Part shown: positions 27,189-37,500 of the stretch, one piece after another | How positions within the stretch are numbered: position 1 is the stretch's first letter | How the letters are laid out: each line of letters opens with the position of its first letter | Source: Labilithrix sp. | GTDB taxonomy: Bacteria > Myxococcota_A > Polyangia > Polyangiales > Polyangiaceae | NCBI GenBank assembly: GCA_019637225.1 | Contig: JAHBWC010000054.1 | Coordinates: forward strand, 1-56,697 | Reading direction: 5' to 3' | Length of the DNA: 56,697 nucleotides | Program-made: the position numbers and the translations under genes | The notes under the pieces: generated by a model | Database searches by the model: none | Seen by the model: the letters and a program-made list of their open reading frames with translations, nothing else | What the model was told of the DNA's origin: nothing

Positions 27189-29663
27189 TCACTCGTAGCG
27201 CAGGCCGTCGACCGGCCTGAGCCGCGACGCGGCGTACGCCGGATAGACGGTGGAGAGCGTGCAGATCGTGAGCGCGGCCGCCGCGACGGTGAGAAAGTCC
27301 CAGCCGTTCACGCTGATGGGCAGGCGGTCGATGTAATAGACCTCGGGATCGAGGCGGAGGCCGAACCATTTCAGCCCGGTGCACATCGCGAGCCCGGTCA
27401 CGACGCCGAACACGGTGCCGATGCCGCCGATGATCATGCCCTCGATCATGAAGGTGCGGAGGATCGAGCCGTCGCTCGCGCCGATCGCCTTCAGGATGGC
27501 GATCTCCTTGCCCTTCTCCGTCACCATCAGGAGCAGCGTGCAGACGATGCAGAAGCTCGCGACGAGGATCGCGACCGAGAGGATGATGAACGTCGCGAAG
27601 CGCTCGAGCTTGAGCGCGCTGAAGAGGTTCTTGTTGATCTCGCGCCAGTCGCGGATGCGCAGCTCGGGGCGGTTCACCGCCGAGACGACCGCGGGGGCGA
27701 TCAAGTCGGCGCCCTCGGCGTCGTCGACCTTGATGTCGATCGCGCTGATGTTCTCGCCGGTCGCGAAGTACTCCTGCGCCTGGTCGAGCATCGTGTAGAC
27801 GCTCATCGCGTCGTACTCGTACATGCCGCTGTAGAAGATCGCGGCGACCCGGAAGCGCTTCGTCCGCGGCATGATCCCCATCGGGCCGAGATCGCCGAGG
27901 GGCGAGACGAGCATCACCTCGTCGCCGACGTAGACGTGGAGCGTCTTCGCCAGCTCGCGGCCCAGGATGATTCCAGGCCGATCCGGCTTCGTGATGATGA
28001 CGGCGCGCACCTCGGGATCGATGTCGTCCTCCAGCGCGGGGAGCTCCGAGCCCTTGTAGTACTGCTCGCCGCCGGGGCCGATGCCGATGACCTCGTTCGC
28101 CGGGAGCTTCGTCAAGAGCTCCGGGTGGACGAGGTAGTCCATCTTGCCGACCTCGATGTTGTGCTTGAGGTCGATGACGTCGTTGATGCTCTTCGGATCG
28201 ATGCCGGTCACGACGACGCCCGCGAGGTTCGACGCGCTCGACGCCATGACCTCGCCGTGCACGACTGGCGTGGCGCCGGTGACGCCCCGGATCTTGCGGA
28301 CGGCGTCGAGCGTCTGCTCGTAGTCGCCCCAGGGGGTGGCCGCGGTCGTGTCGATGACGATGTGGGCGTTGTTGCCGAGGATCTTCCGCTTCAGGTCCTG
28401 GCTGAAGCCGCCCATGACGCTGACGACGCTCGAGAGAGCGCACGAAGAGATCGCGACGCCGCAGATCGACAGCACGCTGATGACCGTGAGAAAGCCGCTC
28501 TTCTGCGAGCGCACGTGGCGCGCGGCGACGAACGACGTGAACCGCCGGCCCTCGAGCCGGTCGAGCAGGTACGGCAACAGCAGCGCGAGGACGACGATGA
28601 CGACCGCCACCGACGACAAGATCGCCGCGGCGCGGATCGCCGTGTCCTGGATCGACCACGCCGTGCCGCGCATCGTCGGCAGGCCCTTCACCCAGAGGAC
28701 GAGCGCGCCGGCGACGAGCCCGAGCGCGAGCAGCGTGACCTTGAGGAACGTGCGGATCGAGCGGCTCGCGAAATCGGCCGGGTACCAGGGCAGCTCGTTT
28801 CGGCCCGTCGCGCGGACGTAGCCGTAGGCCAGGCCGAGCCAGATGAACGCCTGCGCCAGGACGCCCACGAGCGGCGCCGCGATGAGCAGCGCGATCGGCG
28901 CGAGCGCGATGAGGTAGAGGAAGATGGTCCCGAGGTACTGCTTCGAGCTCCGCCAGCTCTTCCGCATCGCCACGACGAACGACGCCTCGTCGTCCACCAT
29001 GAAGAAGGGCGCCCAGCCGAAGGAGACGAGGTAGGCCGCGGCGATGAAGAGCGGCGGTACGATGCCGGCGAGCTCCCAGATGCCGTGGTTCTCGGGCTCG
29101 CCCTGGAGCCGCGCGACGAGCGCGGGCACGCCGATGACGAGGGCGGGCAGGATCGCCACGCAGAGCAAGAAGACGAGCTGCCACGCGAGCACCTTGGGCG
29201 CGCGGCGGAACGCTCGGCGGAAGCGTCCCTTCGGCACGCGCTCGTCGCGAACGCCCGCGAGCGCGGCCTCGGAGAGCAGCGAGAGCGCGACGGACGAGGT
29301 CAGGAGCGCGGCGAGGAGGGTGACCACGACCGCCGCGACCAGGACCGCCGGCGTGACCGGCGCCGGCGGCGCGACGCCGAACGGGCTCGCGGTCGACGGA
29401 GCGCCGAGGAGCGCCTTGAGGCCGTAGGTCGTGAGGACGGCGGCGGAGGGGCCGCCCGAGAGCAGGCCACCGATGGCCGTCACCAGGAGGAGCGGGATGG
29501 TCAACGAAAGGAAATGGCCGCGGACGGCGCGCATCCCCACGCCGATCGCTTCGCCGATGCTCCACGGCTGATCGACGTCTTCGGTCGACCAGCGCCCGGA
29601 CGGCGGAGGCTTGCCGCCCGCCCCGCCCGCGTCCGCGGGCCCCTCGGTCTCTTGCTTGGACAT
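27189..29663 (-). CDS. LolC/LolE-family lipoprotein-release permease with extra N-terminal membrane module
   Basis: An 824-residue protein, roughly twice the usual LolC/E length. Residues about 375-824 are a complete LolC/E permease: FVAARHVRSQKSGFLTVIS at its start, a periplasmic MacB-type domain (GIDPKSINDV, GIILGRELAKTL), the FtsX segment with MVTEKGKEIAILKAIGAS, and the C-terminal SRLRPVDGLRYE. Residues about 30-365 form a separate polytopic region with six or more hydrophobic helices and the phrase FMVDDEASFVVAMRKSW, which resembles membrane-anchor modules found alone in other bacteria. Its ATG overlaps the lysS stop (TGATG). LolD at 7358 is the probable ATPase. Fusion is in frame without any sign of a frameshift. 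Confidence 0.88.
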   Translation of the reverse strand: MSKQETEGPADAGGAGGKPPPSGRWSTEDVDQPWSIGEAIGVGMRAVRGHFLSLTIPLLLVTAIGGLLSGGPSAAVLTTYGLKALLGAPSTASPFGVAPPAPVTPAVLVAAVVVTLLAALLTSSVALSLLSEAALAGVRDERVPKGRFRRAFRRAPKVLAWQLVFLLCVAILPALVIGVPALVARLQGEPENHGIWELAGIVPPLFIAAAYLVSFGWAPFFMVDDEASFVVAMRKSWRSSKQYLGTIFLYLIALAPIALLIAAPLVGVLAQAFIWLGLAYGYVRATGRNELPWYPADFASRSIRTFLKVTLLALGLVAGALVLWVKGLPTMRGTAWSIQDTAIRAAAILSSVAVVIVVLALLLPYLLDRLEGRRFTSFVAARHVRSQKSGFLTVISVLSICGVAISSCALSSVVSVMGGFSQDLKRKILGNNAHIVIDTTAATPWGDYEQTLDAVRKIRGVTGATPVVHGEVMASSASNLAGVVVTGIDPKSINDVIDLKHNIEVGKMDYLVHPELLTKLPANEVIGIGPGGEQYYKGSELPALEDDIDPEVRAVIITKPDRPGIILGRELAKTLHVYVGDEVMLVSPLGDLGPMGIMPRTKRFRVAAIFYSGMYEYDAMSVYTMLDQAQEYFATGENISAIDIKVDDAEGADLIAPAVVSAVNRPELRIRDWREINKNLFSALKLERFATFIILSVAILVASFCIVCTLLLMVTEKGKEIAILKAIGASDGSILRTFMIEGMIIGGIGTVFGVVTGLAMCTGLKWFGLRLDPEVYYIDRLPISVNGWDFLTVAAAALTICTLSTVYPAYAASRLRPVDGLRYE

Positions 29664-31384
29664 CAGCCGGCGGTTTCTTTGCGGAGGAGCGGGAAGAGGA
29701 TGACGTCGCGGATCGAAGGGGCGTTGGTGAGCATCATGACGAGGCGATCGATTCCCATCCCGAACCCCGCCGCCGGCGGCATCCCCTGCTCGAGCGCGCG
29801 GATGTAGTCCTCGTCGTAATCCATCGTCTCCTCGGCTCCCGCTGCCTTCTTCCGCACCTGCTCGCGGAAGCGCTCGGCCTGGTCGTCCGGATCGTTGAGC
29901 TCGCTGAACGCGTTGCAGAGCTCGCGTCCGTGGACGAAGAGCTCGAAGCGGTCAACCAGATCGGGGCGCGCGTCATTCCGGCGCGCGAGCGGCGACGTCT
30001 CGAACGGGTAGTCCTTCACGAACACCGGGAGGCTCCGCTTGCCGTCCGCGGCCTTGTAGTCCTCGGTGAGGAATGGCTCGGAGAGGTACTCGTAGAGGGC
30101 GAACAGGCGCTCGCCGTCGTTGTCGCACTTCATCCAGCCCTTGCGGAGGTTGCCCCAGTCGATCGCCTTCGCGCGCGGCGAGCTCTTCGACCACTCCTTC
30201 ATGCTGCCGCCGAAGTCGCCGAGGCTCGTGAGCAGGGCGACGAGACCCGCGCCGCCCTGGTCGGCGACGGCGGCTTCCCACGCGGCGACCTTGGTCGCGC
30301 GGGCGGCGCTCGCGACGGCGTCGTTCATCGGGACGCGGGCGAACGGCTCCTGGAACGTGAACGGACGCTCGGCGCTCCAGCGCGCGTGCGGCTCGGGCAT
30401 CGCGCGGGCGAGCTCGGCGTCGATGGCGCGGAGCATCGTCTCCGTGAAGTCCATCAGGTCGGCGTAGGTCGCGTATGCCCAGTAGTACTCGAGCATCGTG
30501 AACTCCGGGTTGTGCCGGGTCGAGACGCCCTCGTTGCGGTAGCAGCGGCCGATCTCGTAGACGCGCTCGAGGCCGCCGACGAGGAGGCGCTTCAGGTAGA
30601 GCTCCGGCGCGATGCGCATGAAGAGCGGCATGTCGAGCGCGTTGTGGTGCGTGTGGAACGGACGCGCCACGGCGCCGCCGATCAGCGTGTGCATCGTCGG
30701 CGTCTCGACCTCGAGGAAGCCGACGTCGTCGAATACCTTCCGCGTCGCCCGCACGATGTGGCTCCGCGCGCGGAACACCTCGGCGACGTTCGGGTTGGCG
30801 ATGAGGTCGACGTAGCGCTGGCGGTAGCGCGTCTCGACGTCCGTGAGCCCGTGCCACTTCTCCGGCGGCGGCCGGAGCGCCTTCGTGAGGATGCGCACCC
30901 GCGACGGCTCGATCGACAGCTCGCCGCGCTTGCTCGCGGTGAGGTTGCCCTCCGCCTCGACGATGTCGCCGAGGTCGATCTCCTCGAGGCGCGCGTACGG
31001 CTCGCCCATGCTCGCTTCGCTCACGAGGAGCTGGAGCTCGCCGGTGCGATCGCGCAGGCGGAGGAACGAGAGGCCGCCGGTCGAGCGGAACGCGATCACG
31101 CGGCCGCGCACGTGGTAGCGCGCGTCCTTGGTCGCCGCCTTGACGCGGTCTTCGGCGTACTTGCCGTCGTCGCCGCGCGCGCTCTCGGCCTGGGCGCGGA
31201 GCTCCGCGATGTCGACGGTGGCGCCGCCCGCTCGCGGGACGACGTCGTTGGCGAACGGGTTCTCACCGCGAGCGCGGAGCTTGTCGGCCTTGGTGCGGCG
31301 AGACGCGATGAGCGCGTCCTCTGCAGACGAGCTGCTCTCTCCGGCTGCGGCTCCCGAGGGTGACTGCGGACGTGCGTCGGACAT
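29663..31384 (-). CDS. lysS: lysyl-tRNA synthetase, class II
   Basis: A 573-residue class II LysRS, which charges tRNA-Lys in the cytoplasm. The N-terminal anticodon-binding OB domain includes RGRVIAFRSTGGLSFLRLRD. Motif 1 follows in FLEVETPTMHTLIGGAVARP, motif 2 in RCYRNEGVSTRHNPEFTMLE and motif 3 in GFGMGIDRLVMMLTN. It is about 70 residues longer than E. coli LysS. The extra length comes from a Ser-rich N-terminus and from an enlarged segment after FARVPMNDAVASAA, before the HGRELCNAFSELNDP motif. The stop overlaps the start of the LolC/E gene, a linkage seen in other delta-proteobacteria. Confidence 0.96.
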   Translation of the reverse strand: MSDARPQSPSGAAAGESSSSAEDALIASRRTKADKLRARGENPFANDVVPRAGGATVDIAELRAQAESARGDDGKYAEDRVKAATKDARYHVRGRVIAFRSTGGLSFLRLRDRTGELQLLVSEASMGEPYARLEEIDLGDIVEAEGNLTASKRGELSIEPSRVRILTKALRPPPEKWHGLTDVETRYRQRYVDLIANPNVAEVFRARSHIVRATRKVFDDVGFLEVETPTMHTLIGGAVARPFHTHHNALDMPLFMRIAPELYLKRLLVGGLERVYEIGRCYRNEGVSTRHNPEFTMLEYYWAYATYADLMDFTETMLRAIDAELARAMPEPHARWSAERPFTFQEPFARVPMNDAVASAARATKVAAWEAAVADQGGAGLVALLTSLGDFGGSMKEWSKSSPRAKAIDWGNLRKGWMKCDNDGERLFALYEYLSEPFLTEDYKAADGKRSLPVFVKDYPFETSPLARRNDARPDLVDRFELFVHGRELCNAFSELNDPDDQAERFREQVRKKAAGAEETMDYDEDYIRALEQGMPPAAGFGMGIDRLVMMLTNAPSIRDVILFPLLRKETAG

Positions 31385-31454
31385 GGCCCGGCGGCGTTTA
31401 GCGCGGGCTCGTGGCGACGTAAAGCGTCGACAATTTGGGCGTTCTCTCGCTCTT

Positions 31455-31476
31455 CCCGAGCCGCGCACGGCTCGGG
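31455..31476 (-). terminator. perfect hairpin after the beta-helix lipoprotein gene
   Basis: CCCGAGCCG-CGCA-CGGCTCGGG forms a perfect 9-bp stem with a 4-base loop, 19 bases downstream of the stop codon at 31495 (minus strand). There is no T-run after it, so it may be a U-tract-less terminator or an mRNA 3'-stabilising hairpin. Confidence 0.5.
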
Positions 31477-31494
31477 TCGACCGGCGCCGGCCGC

Positions 31495-33000
31495 CTACTG
31501 GACCGCGCCGCGGGTCCAGGAGCCGTCGAGCGGGCGCGTGCTGCTCCACACGTCGGTCCGCACCGCGCCGTAGGCCGGATCGCCGAACACGTTCATCGCG
31601 CCGCGGCGAGCGGGGCCGTCGTCCCGCGGGATGAGCCGCGCGTCGCCGAACACTTCGCGCACGGTCCAGTCGCCCGACGTGTCGTCGTTCGTCGAGACGC
31701 GCGGCGTCGGCGAGATGGCGTCGTGCATGAAGCCGAAGACGAGGTTGCCCGAGCTCTCGGCGAGCGTGACGACGCTCGAGCCCTTCGCGCCGACGTTCAC
31801 GCCGTCGCGTCCGGCCTTCGAGAAGACGACGTTGTTCATGAGCGTCCAGCGGATCCGGCCGCCGCCGGCGCCGGCGGCACCCGCGATGCCGTCGGTCTCG
31901 CTGTAGACGGTGTTGTTGGTGGCGACGACGTCGAGATCGGCGGCGCCGCTCGAGAACCCGACGCCGCGGATCGCGCGGAGGCCCTGGGCTTCGTCGCCGT
32001 GCGCCTCGATGAGGTTGTTCGTCAAGGTGACCCGCGCCGCCCCGCGGCCGTCCGCCGGCGCTCCGCCGACCGCCTCGGCCGAGAGCACGCCGCGCCCGCG
32101 ATCGACGCAGATGCGGTTGCTCGAGAGGCGCGCCTCTCCGCCGATCGAGCCCGCGCCGCTGTAGGCGACGCCGCGGACGTCGAGGCTCGGCGAGCTCGAG
32201 ACGCCTTCGCCGCGGACGTAGACGTCGTTGCAGAGGAGGCGCGTGCGGTGACCCTCGGGCGGCGCGGCGGCGATCGCGTGCAGCGAGTGCTGGTTGGCCG
32301 TGGCGCGCCAGGCGATCTCGACGTAGTTCCGGAGGAACGTCCCGCCGGAGATGCGGTGCCGCGTCTCGACGAGCGGCGCGCCGGTCTCGCTCGCGCCGCG
32401 GGTGACGAGCCGGAAGCCGCCCCAGATGGCGTGGTCGTGGGCGAGCGAGAGCGCGCCGACGAAGACCGTCCGGTGCGCGTCCGGATCCCACGACGCGAAG
32501 GTCGCGTCGAAGCCGCCCTTGATGACGAGCTCGCGATCGACGTGGACGACGGCGCTCGTGTACTGGCCGGCGGCGACGCGGATGGTGCTGAACCGAGCGG
32601 CGGCCTTCACGGCGTGGAAGAGCGTCGCCCACGCGCGCTCGGGCGCGGTTCCGTCGCTCGCGTCGCTCCCGCTCGGGCTGACGTAGTAGACGGGGCCCGC
32701 TTCGGGGATCGCGCAAGGCAGCGACGCGGGCGGCGGGAACGATTGAGAACAATTCGATCCGATCTCCGCGGCCAGGTCTTCCGGCGCCGCGACCGCCCGG
32801 TCTTCGGCTGGGGAAACTCCGACCCCGGTCGGCCCGCCTGCGCCCTCGAACGGCACGACCTCGTCGGCCGGCGCCCCGAGTACCGCGGACATCGGGCGTT
32901 TTTCGAGCGTCGCGTCGTCGTCCGAGCGCGCCGAGGCGCACGCCGTCGAGGCCAGCATCGTCGCACCGAGGAGGAGGGGGAGGAGCGTCTTGGCGTTCAT
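31495..33000 (-). CDS. predicted lipoprotein with right-handed beta-helix repeats
   Basis: A 501-residue surface-type lipoprotein. The N-terminal signal ends in LASTAC (Cys about 21). A linker of about 80 residues leads to VYYVSPSGSDASDGTAPERAW, the DUF1565-like entry motif of many extracellular parallel beta-helix proteins. Repeated beta-helix-like turns follow, such as LTNNLIEAHG, VATNNTVYSETDG and LMNNVVFSKAGRDG, with the Asn ladder usual in this fold. No catalytic polysaccharide-lyase motif could be identified. It is a lone gene between the hairpin at 31455 and the accessory island. ATG 33000 is chosen because the signal peptide starts there. Confidence 0.85.
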   Translation of the reverse strand: MNAKTLLPLLLGATMLASTACASARSDDDATLEKRPMSAVLGAPADEVVPFEGAGGPTGVGVSPAEDRAVAAPEDLAAEIGSNCSQSFPPPASLPCAIPEAGPVYYVSPSGSDASDGTAPERAWATLFHAVKAAARFSTIRVAAGQYTSAVVHVDRELVIKGGFDATFASWDPDAHRTVFVGALSLAHDHAIWGGFRLVTRGASETGAPLVETRHRISGGTFLRNYVEIAWRATANQHSLHAIAAAPPEGHRTRLLCNDVYVRGEGVSSSPSLDVRGVAYSGAGSIGGEARLSSNRICVDRGRGVLSAEAVGGAPADGRGAARVTLTNNLIEAHGDEAQGLRAIRGVGFSSGAADLDVVATNNTVYSETDGIAGAAGAGGGRIRWTLMNNVVFSKAGRDGVNVGAKGSSVVTLAESSGNLVFGFMHDAISPTPRVSTNDDTSGDWTVREVFGDARLIPRDDGPARRGAMNVFGDPAYGAVRTDVWSSTRPLDGSWTRGAVQ

Positions 33001-33317
33001 GGATGAGGGCTTCAGCAACGGCGGTGCCACGCGGGCGGAGGCGGCGCGAGCGGTCGCCGCGCACGACACGCGCGGGAAACGAGGGCGGCGCGTCAGGCTC
33101 GGCGCCGCCCACCCTCCGGGGTCGCTGGATGTGCGCAGCGGGCCTGCGTCTCCCGCTCGAGACACGCGCAGGTGCATTTCCAGCATTAGCACCGAGTCCA
33201 GCCCCTGACCCCGACCGCGCCGGATCTCAGGCAGTCTCGAATGCTTTGCGCGACCCTCACGAGCATCGGCACGATGTGTTCGATCACCTGCTTGCCGGCA
33301 CAGTGATCGGCCTCGCT
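33001..33317. other. non-coding boundary segment
   Basis: About 300 bases between the beta-helix lipoprotein start and the first recognisable transposase remnant. I see no gene with codon structure, no RNA gene and no clear hairpin. It should contain the promoter of the lipoprotein gene and the left edge of the accessory island. Confidence 0.5.
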
Positions 33318-33990
33318 TAGGATCCGGAGTCGGAGGCAGCTCGAGGTGATGGCCATCGCGTCGGTCCACCGATCGCTGCGGCCGAGGGCTCGGACGTGAA
33401 GGACGTGCTCGCCAGTGTGGGTCTTCCTGCGCGCGCCCGGTCGCTTCATGCGGGCGCCGACGAGGCTCATGCAAGTGGCCTCCACGTTGCGGCGCCAAAT
33501 CGGCCGCTGTTCGCGGCGAGGGCTCGCGTAGTCCATCCAGGCGGGCGTTAGTCGTGAGGTCGGTGATCGCCTCGCGGAGGGGCGACTCTCGCCGACGCGC
33601 ACGTGGTCGCGCCCCGAGTCGTTCAGCTCTTGAAGGGTCGCGGCGCGCGCCTGCTGCGATTCAGGAGTGCCAGCTTCCAGCGGGAGGGCTGGCTCGTCGT
33701 CTCCTCCCTCTTCGCGTCGAGCACGTTCGCGGCGGCCGTCAGGCCCTCGACGGCATGCCAGAAGTCGGTGAGCCGATGGATGACCATGCCGCGGAAGGAG
33801 TCTGCGTCGAACGCTTCGTTGAGCAGGTTCCACATCTCGGGTGCGCCGTCGCAGAGCAGCGTCATGGTCAGCCCGCGACGCTTCTTGCAGCAGGGCGAAG
33901 ACGTCGCTCGCCAGGCCCTTGCAGAGCGCGTACGGATCTCTAAGGGCGTCGTGCCATACTGGATCTGTGGACCGCTTCGTCGGTCGCCTT
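33318..33990 (-). pseudogene. degenerate ISKra4-like transposase remnant
   Basis: No single frame is open, but consecutive pieces in two minus-strand frames give the C-terminal half of a transposase. The pieces in order are LTMTLLCDGAPEMWNLLNEA, VIHRLTDFWHAVEGLTAAAN and SRWKLALLNRS, then after a frame change LNDSGRDHVRVGESRP, NVEATCMSLVGARMKRPGAR and TGEHVLHVRALGRSDRW (about 33326-33488). The DGA..MWNLL, DFWH and NVEATCKSLVG.RMKRPG patterns are those I know from ISKra4-type transposases. At least one frameshift lies between about 33600 and 33650, so it is inactive. The family name is from memory of motifs and should be confirmed by profile search. Confidence 0.7.
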
Positions 33991-34008
33991 CGGCGCGGCA
34001 GGGGGCGT

Positions 34009-34310
34009 CTACACCACGACCGGAAGCAGTCGAGGGCTCGCGCCACCGCGCGCACCGTCACGCGCTCGCCGGCGCAGTTCCGAGCGCCACCACGTGAGCG
34101 TGCGCTCCAGGATCCCGTGCCTGCGCGCGATGCTGCGCGCGTCTCCCTCGCTTCGAGCTCGGCAGCCCGCTCCGACCACCACTCCGCCGTGTGGCTCATG
34201 CCGGCAGTAGAGCCCGCCCTCTGCACCCGCGCACGGCGTGCTCGCTCGTGGGGTTACCGTGATCAAGCTCCTCGAGGCGCTCCGCCCACCACGTCGCTTC
34301 GTGTGCCTCG
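34009..34310 (-). pseudogene. IS66-type TnpA-like fragments (two partial copies)
   Basis: A start MSHTAEWWSERAAELEA (34199 down to about 34149) shifts frame into GDARSIARRHGILERTLTWW and RSELRRRARD, ending at a stop at 34009. This is the helix-turn-helix layout of the small TnpA (orf1) of IS66-type elements. A second, separate TnpA-like N-terminus, EAHEATWWAERLEELDHG, lies at about 34250-34310 in another frame. Both are truncated or frameshifted. They point to at least two insertions of related elements. No intact TnpB or DDE transposase is nearby. Confidence 0.55.
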
Positions 34311-34500
34311 CCACGCGTGGCACTCAACACGAGAGCGCCCCCTTCCACACGGCGTCCGTCGCAGTACGGGTACGACAAGAAGGCCGACGAGCACCTCCGC
34401 GAGGTCCTCCCCGACCGCCGGAAGCAGCCAACGCTGCTCACCCCGTCTGCCCTCGCCATCCTCGATGGGTAGCTCTGCGCGACTCACCGAGAGCTACCGC

Positions 34501-37500
34501 TCAGGTCGACGCCGGGCCGGCTACCCTGCCACCTTCGTCCGCTGAGGGCTGCGAGCCATGGTGACTGTCGTCACGGCGGCCACCGTTCGGCATCCATCCA
34601 ACGGATCCAAGTACGGGCGCGAAGGCCCCACCATCGCCGACGAGAATATCGCGCAGCTGGTGGGCCACGGCATCGTTACCTGCCGCGGCAAGGAAAAATA
34701 GGACCGCCAGTCGCAAGCTCAAGTTTGACGACTTGCTCGCACTCGCAGCGAGCTTCTTAAATGAAGGTTTCTCGTCTCCGGAATAGAGATGAGCCGCTGC
34801 GCCGAGCAGGAGTACGACTCCGGCGATCTCCTCTTCGCCAGGAGCAATCGTGCCTTTCACGATCTTGTCCAGCTGGCGCGAGTCAAACTTGCGTGTCCGA
34901 AAAGCCGGAAGCGCTGCGTGAATCAGCATCTCGATCCACCCTGCAGTTCGAGAAGCACCGATCCCTCGAACAATCAATTCAGCCACAATCTTGGAAACTT
35001 GTCGGTCGGCCAACACTGCATCCCAAGCTCGAGCAGGTTCGCCATCATGAAGGCACGACAGAAGTGCGGACGAGAGAGGCCCTAGCTCGTTGAGCTCAAC
35101 CGACTTGAGTAGCCTTCGAGAGCGCAGTCTCGCTGAGGATTGACGTCCAATCCCGCGTCGGTCGCGGGGGAATACATTGAACCACGATGAGCGTGGCGCG
35201 TGGCGCACGGAATTGGACACGAATGCCGGAACTATGTGGTCGAACCCCCAAAGCATCCGGATGTTCCGAGCCAAATCGAAAAAAGGCCCGGGAGCAGGTT
35301 CAGCGAGCAAAGACGCAAGTAGTGAACGAAAGGCATGATTGGCGGCGTGAAGTGGAGAGGAGGCCATCGAGCCACCGATTGCACATGCGGCAGCGATGTT
35401 CGTAAGCGGTTGCATTAGTGCAAGATCGATCGACATATCAACAATAGATGTGGTTGTCAGTGAGGGATCTGGTTCGCGCATCAAGGCCGCAACCCAGCTG
35501 TCGGAGTGGAGCTGTGGCTGCGTTTCGAACGCCGCAGCTGCGTCCGAACAGACCGCAAGTACGGCGAAGCCGACCCGCCTCGCTTCCGAGGAGGTCATCG
35601 TCGCGCATAGTTCGCGCGATTCGGAAACCACGGTCGTCGTGTACTCCGGTTGTCGTCGAAGCAGTGAGCGCACGCGAGAAGTCGCCCGCGCATAATCCTC
35701 GAACTTCCGGATACCGATTGCTGCTCGGAGGAATGCCCGAAGAATTGGTCCAGCAGCGACCTTGGCCTGCTCGACTCGATCGACAAGCAAGCCCAGCAGG
35801 AGCGTTGCTCGCTCGGGAGTGCATAACCCCTCACACTGCTTCAGTAGATGCTGAATGAGCACCGCCTTACTCTCGTCTGAGCGAAGCGAGGCGACAAGAA
35901 GGCGCACCGTCTCATTCCATCGGTCGAGACCAGTCACGCTTTCAATATGACGCCAAAGAGACTCCGCGCCCCCGCTTTCCGAGATTGTCAGAACATGAGA
36001 CGAGGTCAGATACTCTTGAAACGTCATATGCACGAAGCTGTACTGGCCATCGCCCACTTCGACGAGCAATCCAGCTTTGCTCCTGACGAAGCGCAAGAAC
36101 GAATCGGCGGCGACCTCTGCGTCGAAGCTGGGCTCGTGGCCGGATTCGAGCCGGATGTGCCCCTCCAAGTACGTCGCCACCTCCGCGTGGGTGACAATCG
36201 CGCGAGACATAGAGCCACTGCCGACGCTGCGCTGCTGCATCCAGTATGCGATACCCTCAATTCGGCCTCGATTCCACCTCTCTACTCGCGATCGAGCAAC
36301 GCCGTCCGCCTGGTCCTTGTATTTCCATGTATGCCATGTGTTGAGCAGTGTCTCGGTGCATTTCTGATAGAGCACAACGCGCTCATCAGGAAGAACCGCG
36401 TCAATACGGTGAACGAGCGCAATAATCGTGAGCAACAGCGGGTTGCGAGCAAGATCACGGATTGATTCATGATCAGGATCCCGGATGACTTGAACTAGAC
36501 TTTGAATGCTAGTATCTCGGTCGCTCTTCGACGGCTCACGAGCAACGTACCAGTCATTCACAAATTGGACGATCTCGGGAAGGCTCAATTTCGAAAGCTT
36601 GTGATGGGCGAAATCGCGCGGGAATCTAATTTCAGCGTCATACCCAACAATACGAGACGTTACTATGCACGTGTTGCCAGGGTACGTCTCAAGTAACGCG
36701 ACGATTCGATCCCGGACGATCTCCTTAAAGGACGAATCTGGAAGTTCATCGAGCCCGTCAAAGCACAGGAGGGCGCGACCGCTCTCAAGATAAAAATGAA
36801 AAAAGTCCGAGTCAGCGGATTGAAGACTGAAGTCGGCCTGTGTCGATTGGATAATGTGGTCTAGTAGAGAAGTTTCGATGTTAGACTTTAGTGCATCGGC
36901 GTAGCGCCTCAGGACAATGAGGACTGGCAGCCGAGCAGGCGCTGGTTCAATCTTGAACCTTTCCTGAAGGCTCCTTGTTTGGCCGGCCAGAGCAAGAAAG
37001 CGTAGTAGTGTCGATTTGCCGGAACCAGGGTCGCCAAGGATTACGTGGCGTCCGCCATTTGACAGAATTGTCGACGGGTTGACACGCGATAGTCCATCTG
37101 GATTGTCGTCAGAGTGTTCGGTTATGAGCTGCAGTGGTATGTATATGTGCTCCATTGGTATGTCGCGTGCCGTCTCGGGCTTGTATACGGACATGCCAAC
37201 GAATTTTATGTTTCGATACTTTGCATTTAGGTTGGAGTCGTATTTCTTGCGGATGTCACGCAGCTCTTTGCGTGCGCTGGCCCCGCCGGGCACTAGCTCA
37301 GGGTAGTAGTAGAGGCAGATCCTTGGGAATTTTATGAATAGTGCCTGTAAAGCTTTGTGGCCCCAATGATCGATGGTGATATCGCTCGCTGCGGCCTGAG
37401 CGCGGAGTGACTGCCACCACGTTACGTCGCCGCCTGCCCTCTTCGATGTTTCTGTGAGGTCTTCCGGAGTGACCAAGACCCAGCGCGTCAATCGCGACTC

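Noticed and set aside
34440..34560. Short plus-strand peptide containing YDKKADEHLREVLPDRR
   Set aside because: It looks protein-like but has no start, no ribosome site and no partner frame; I could not assign it to a transposase or integrase, so it is left as unresolved IS debris.
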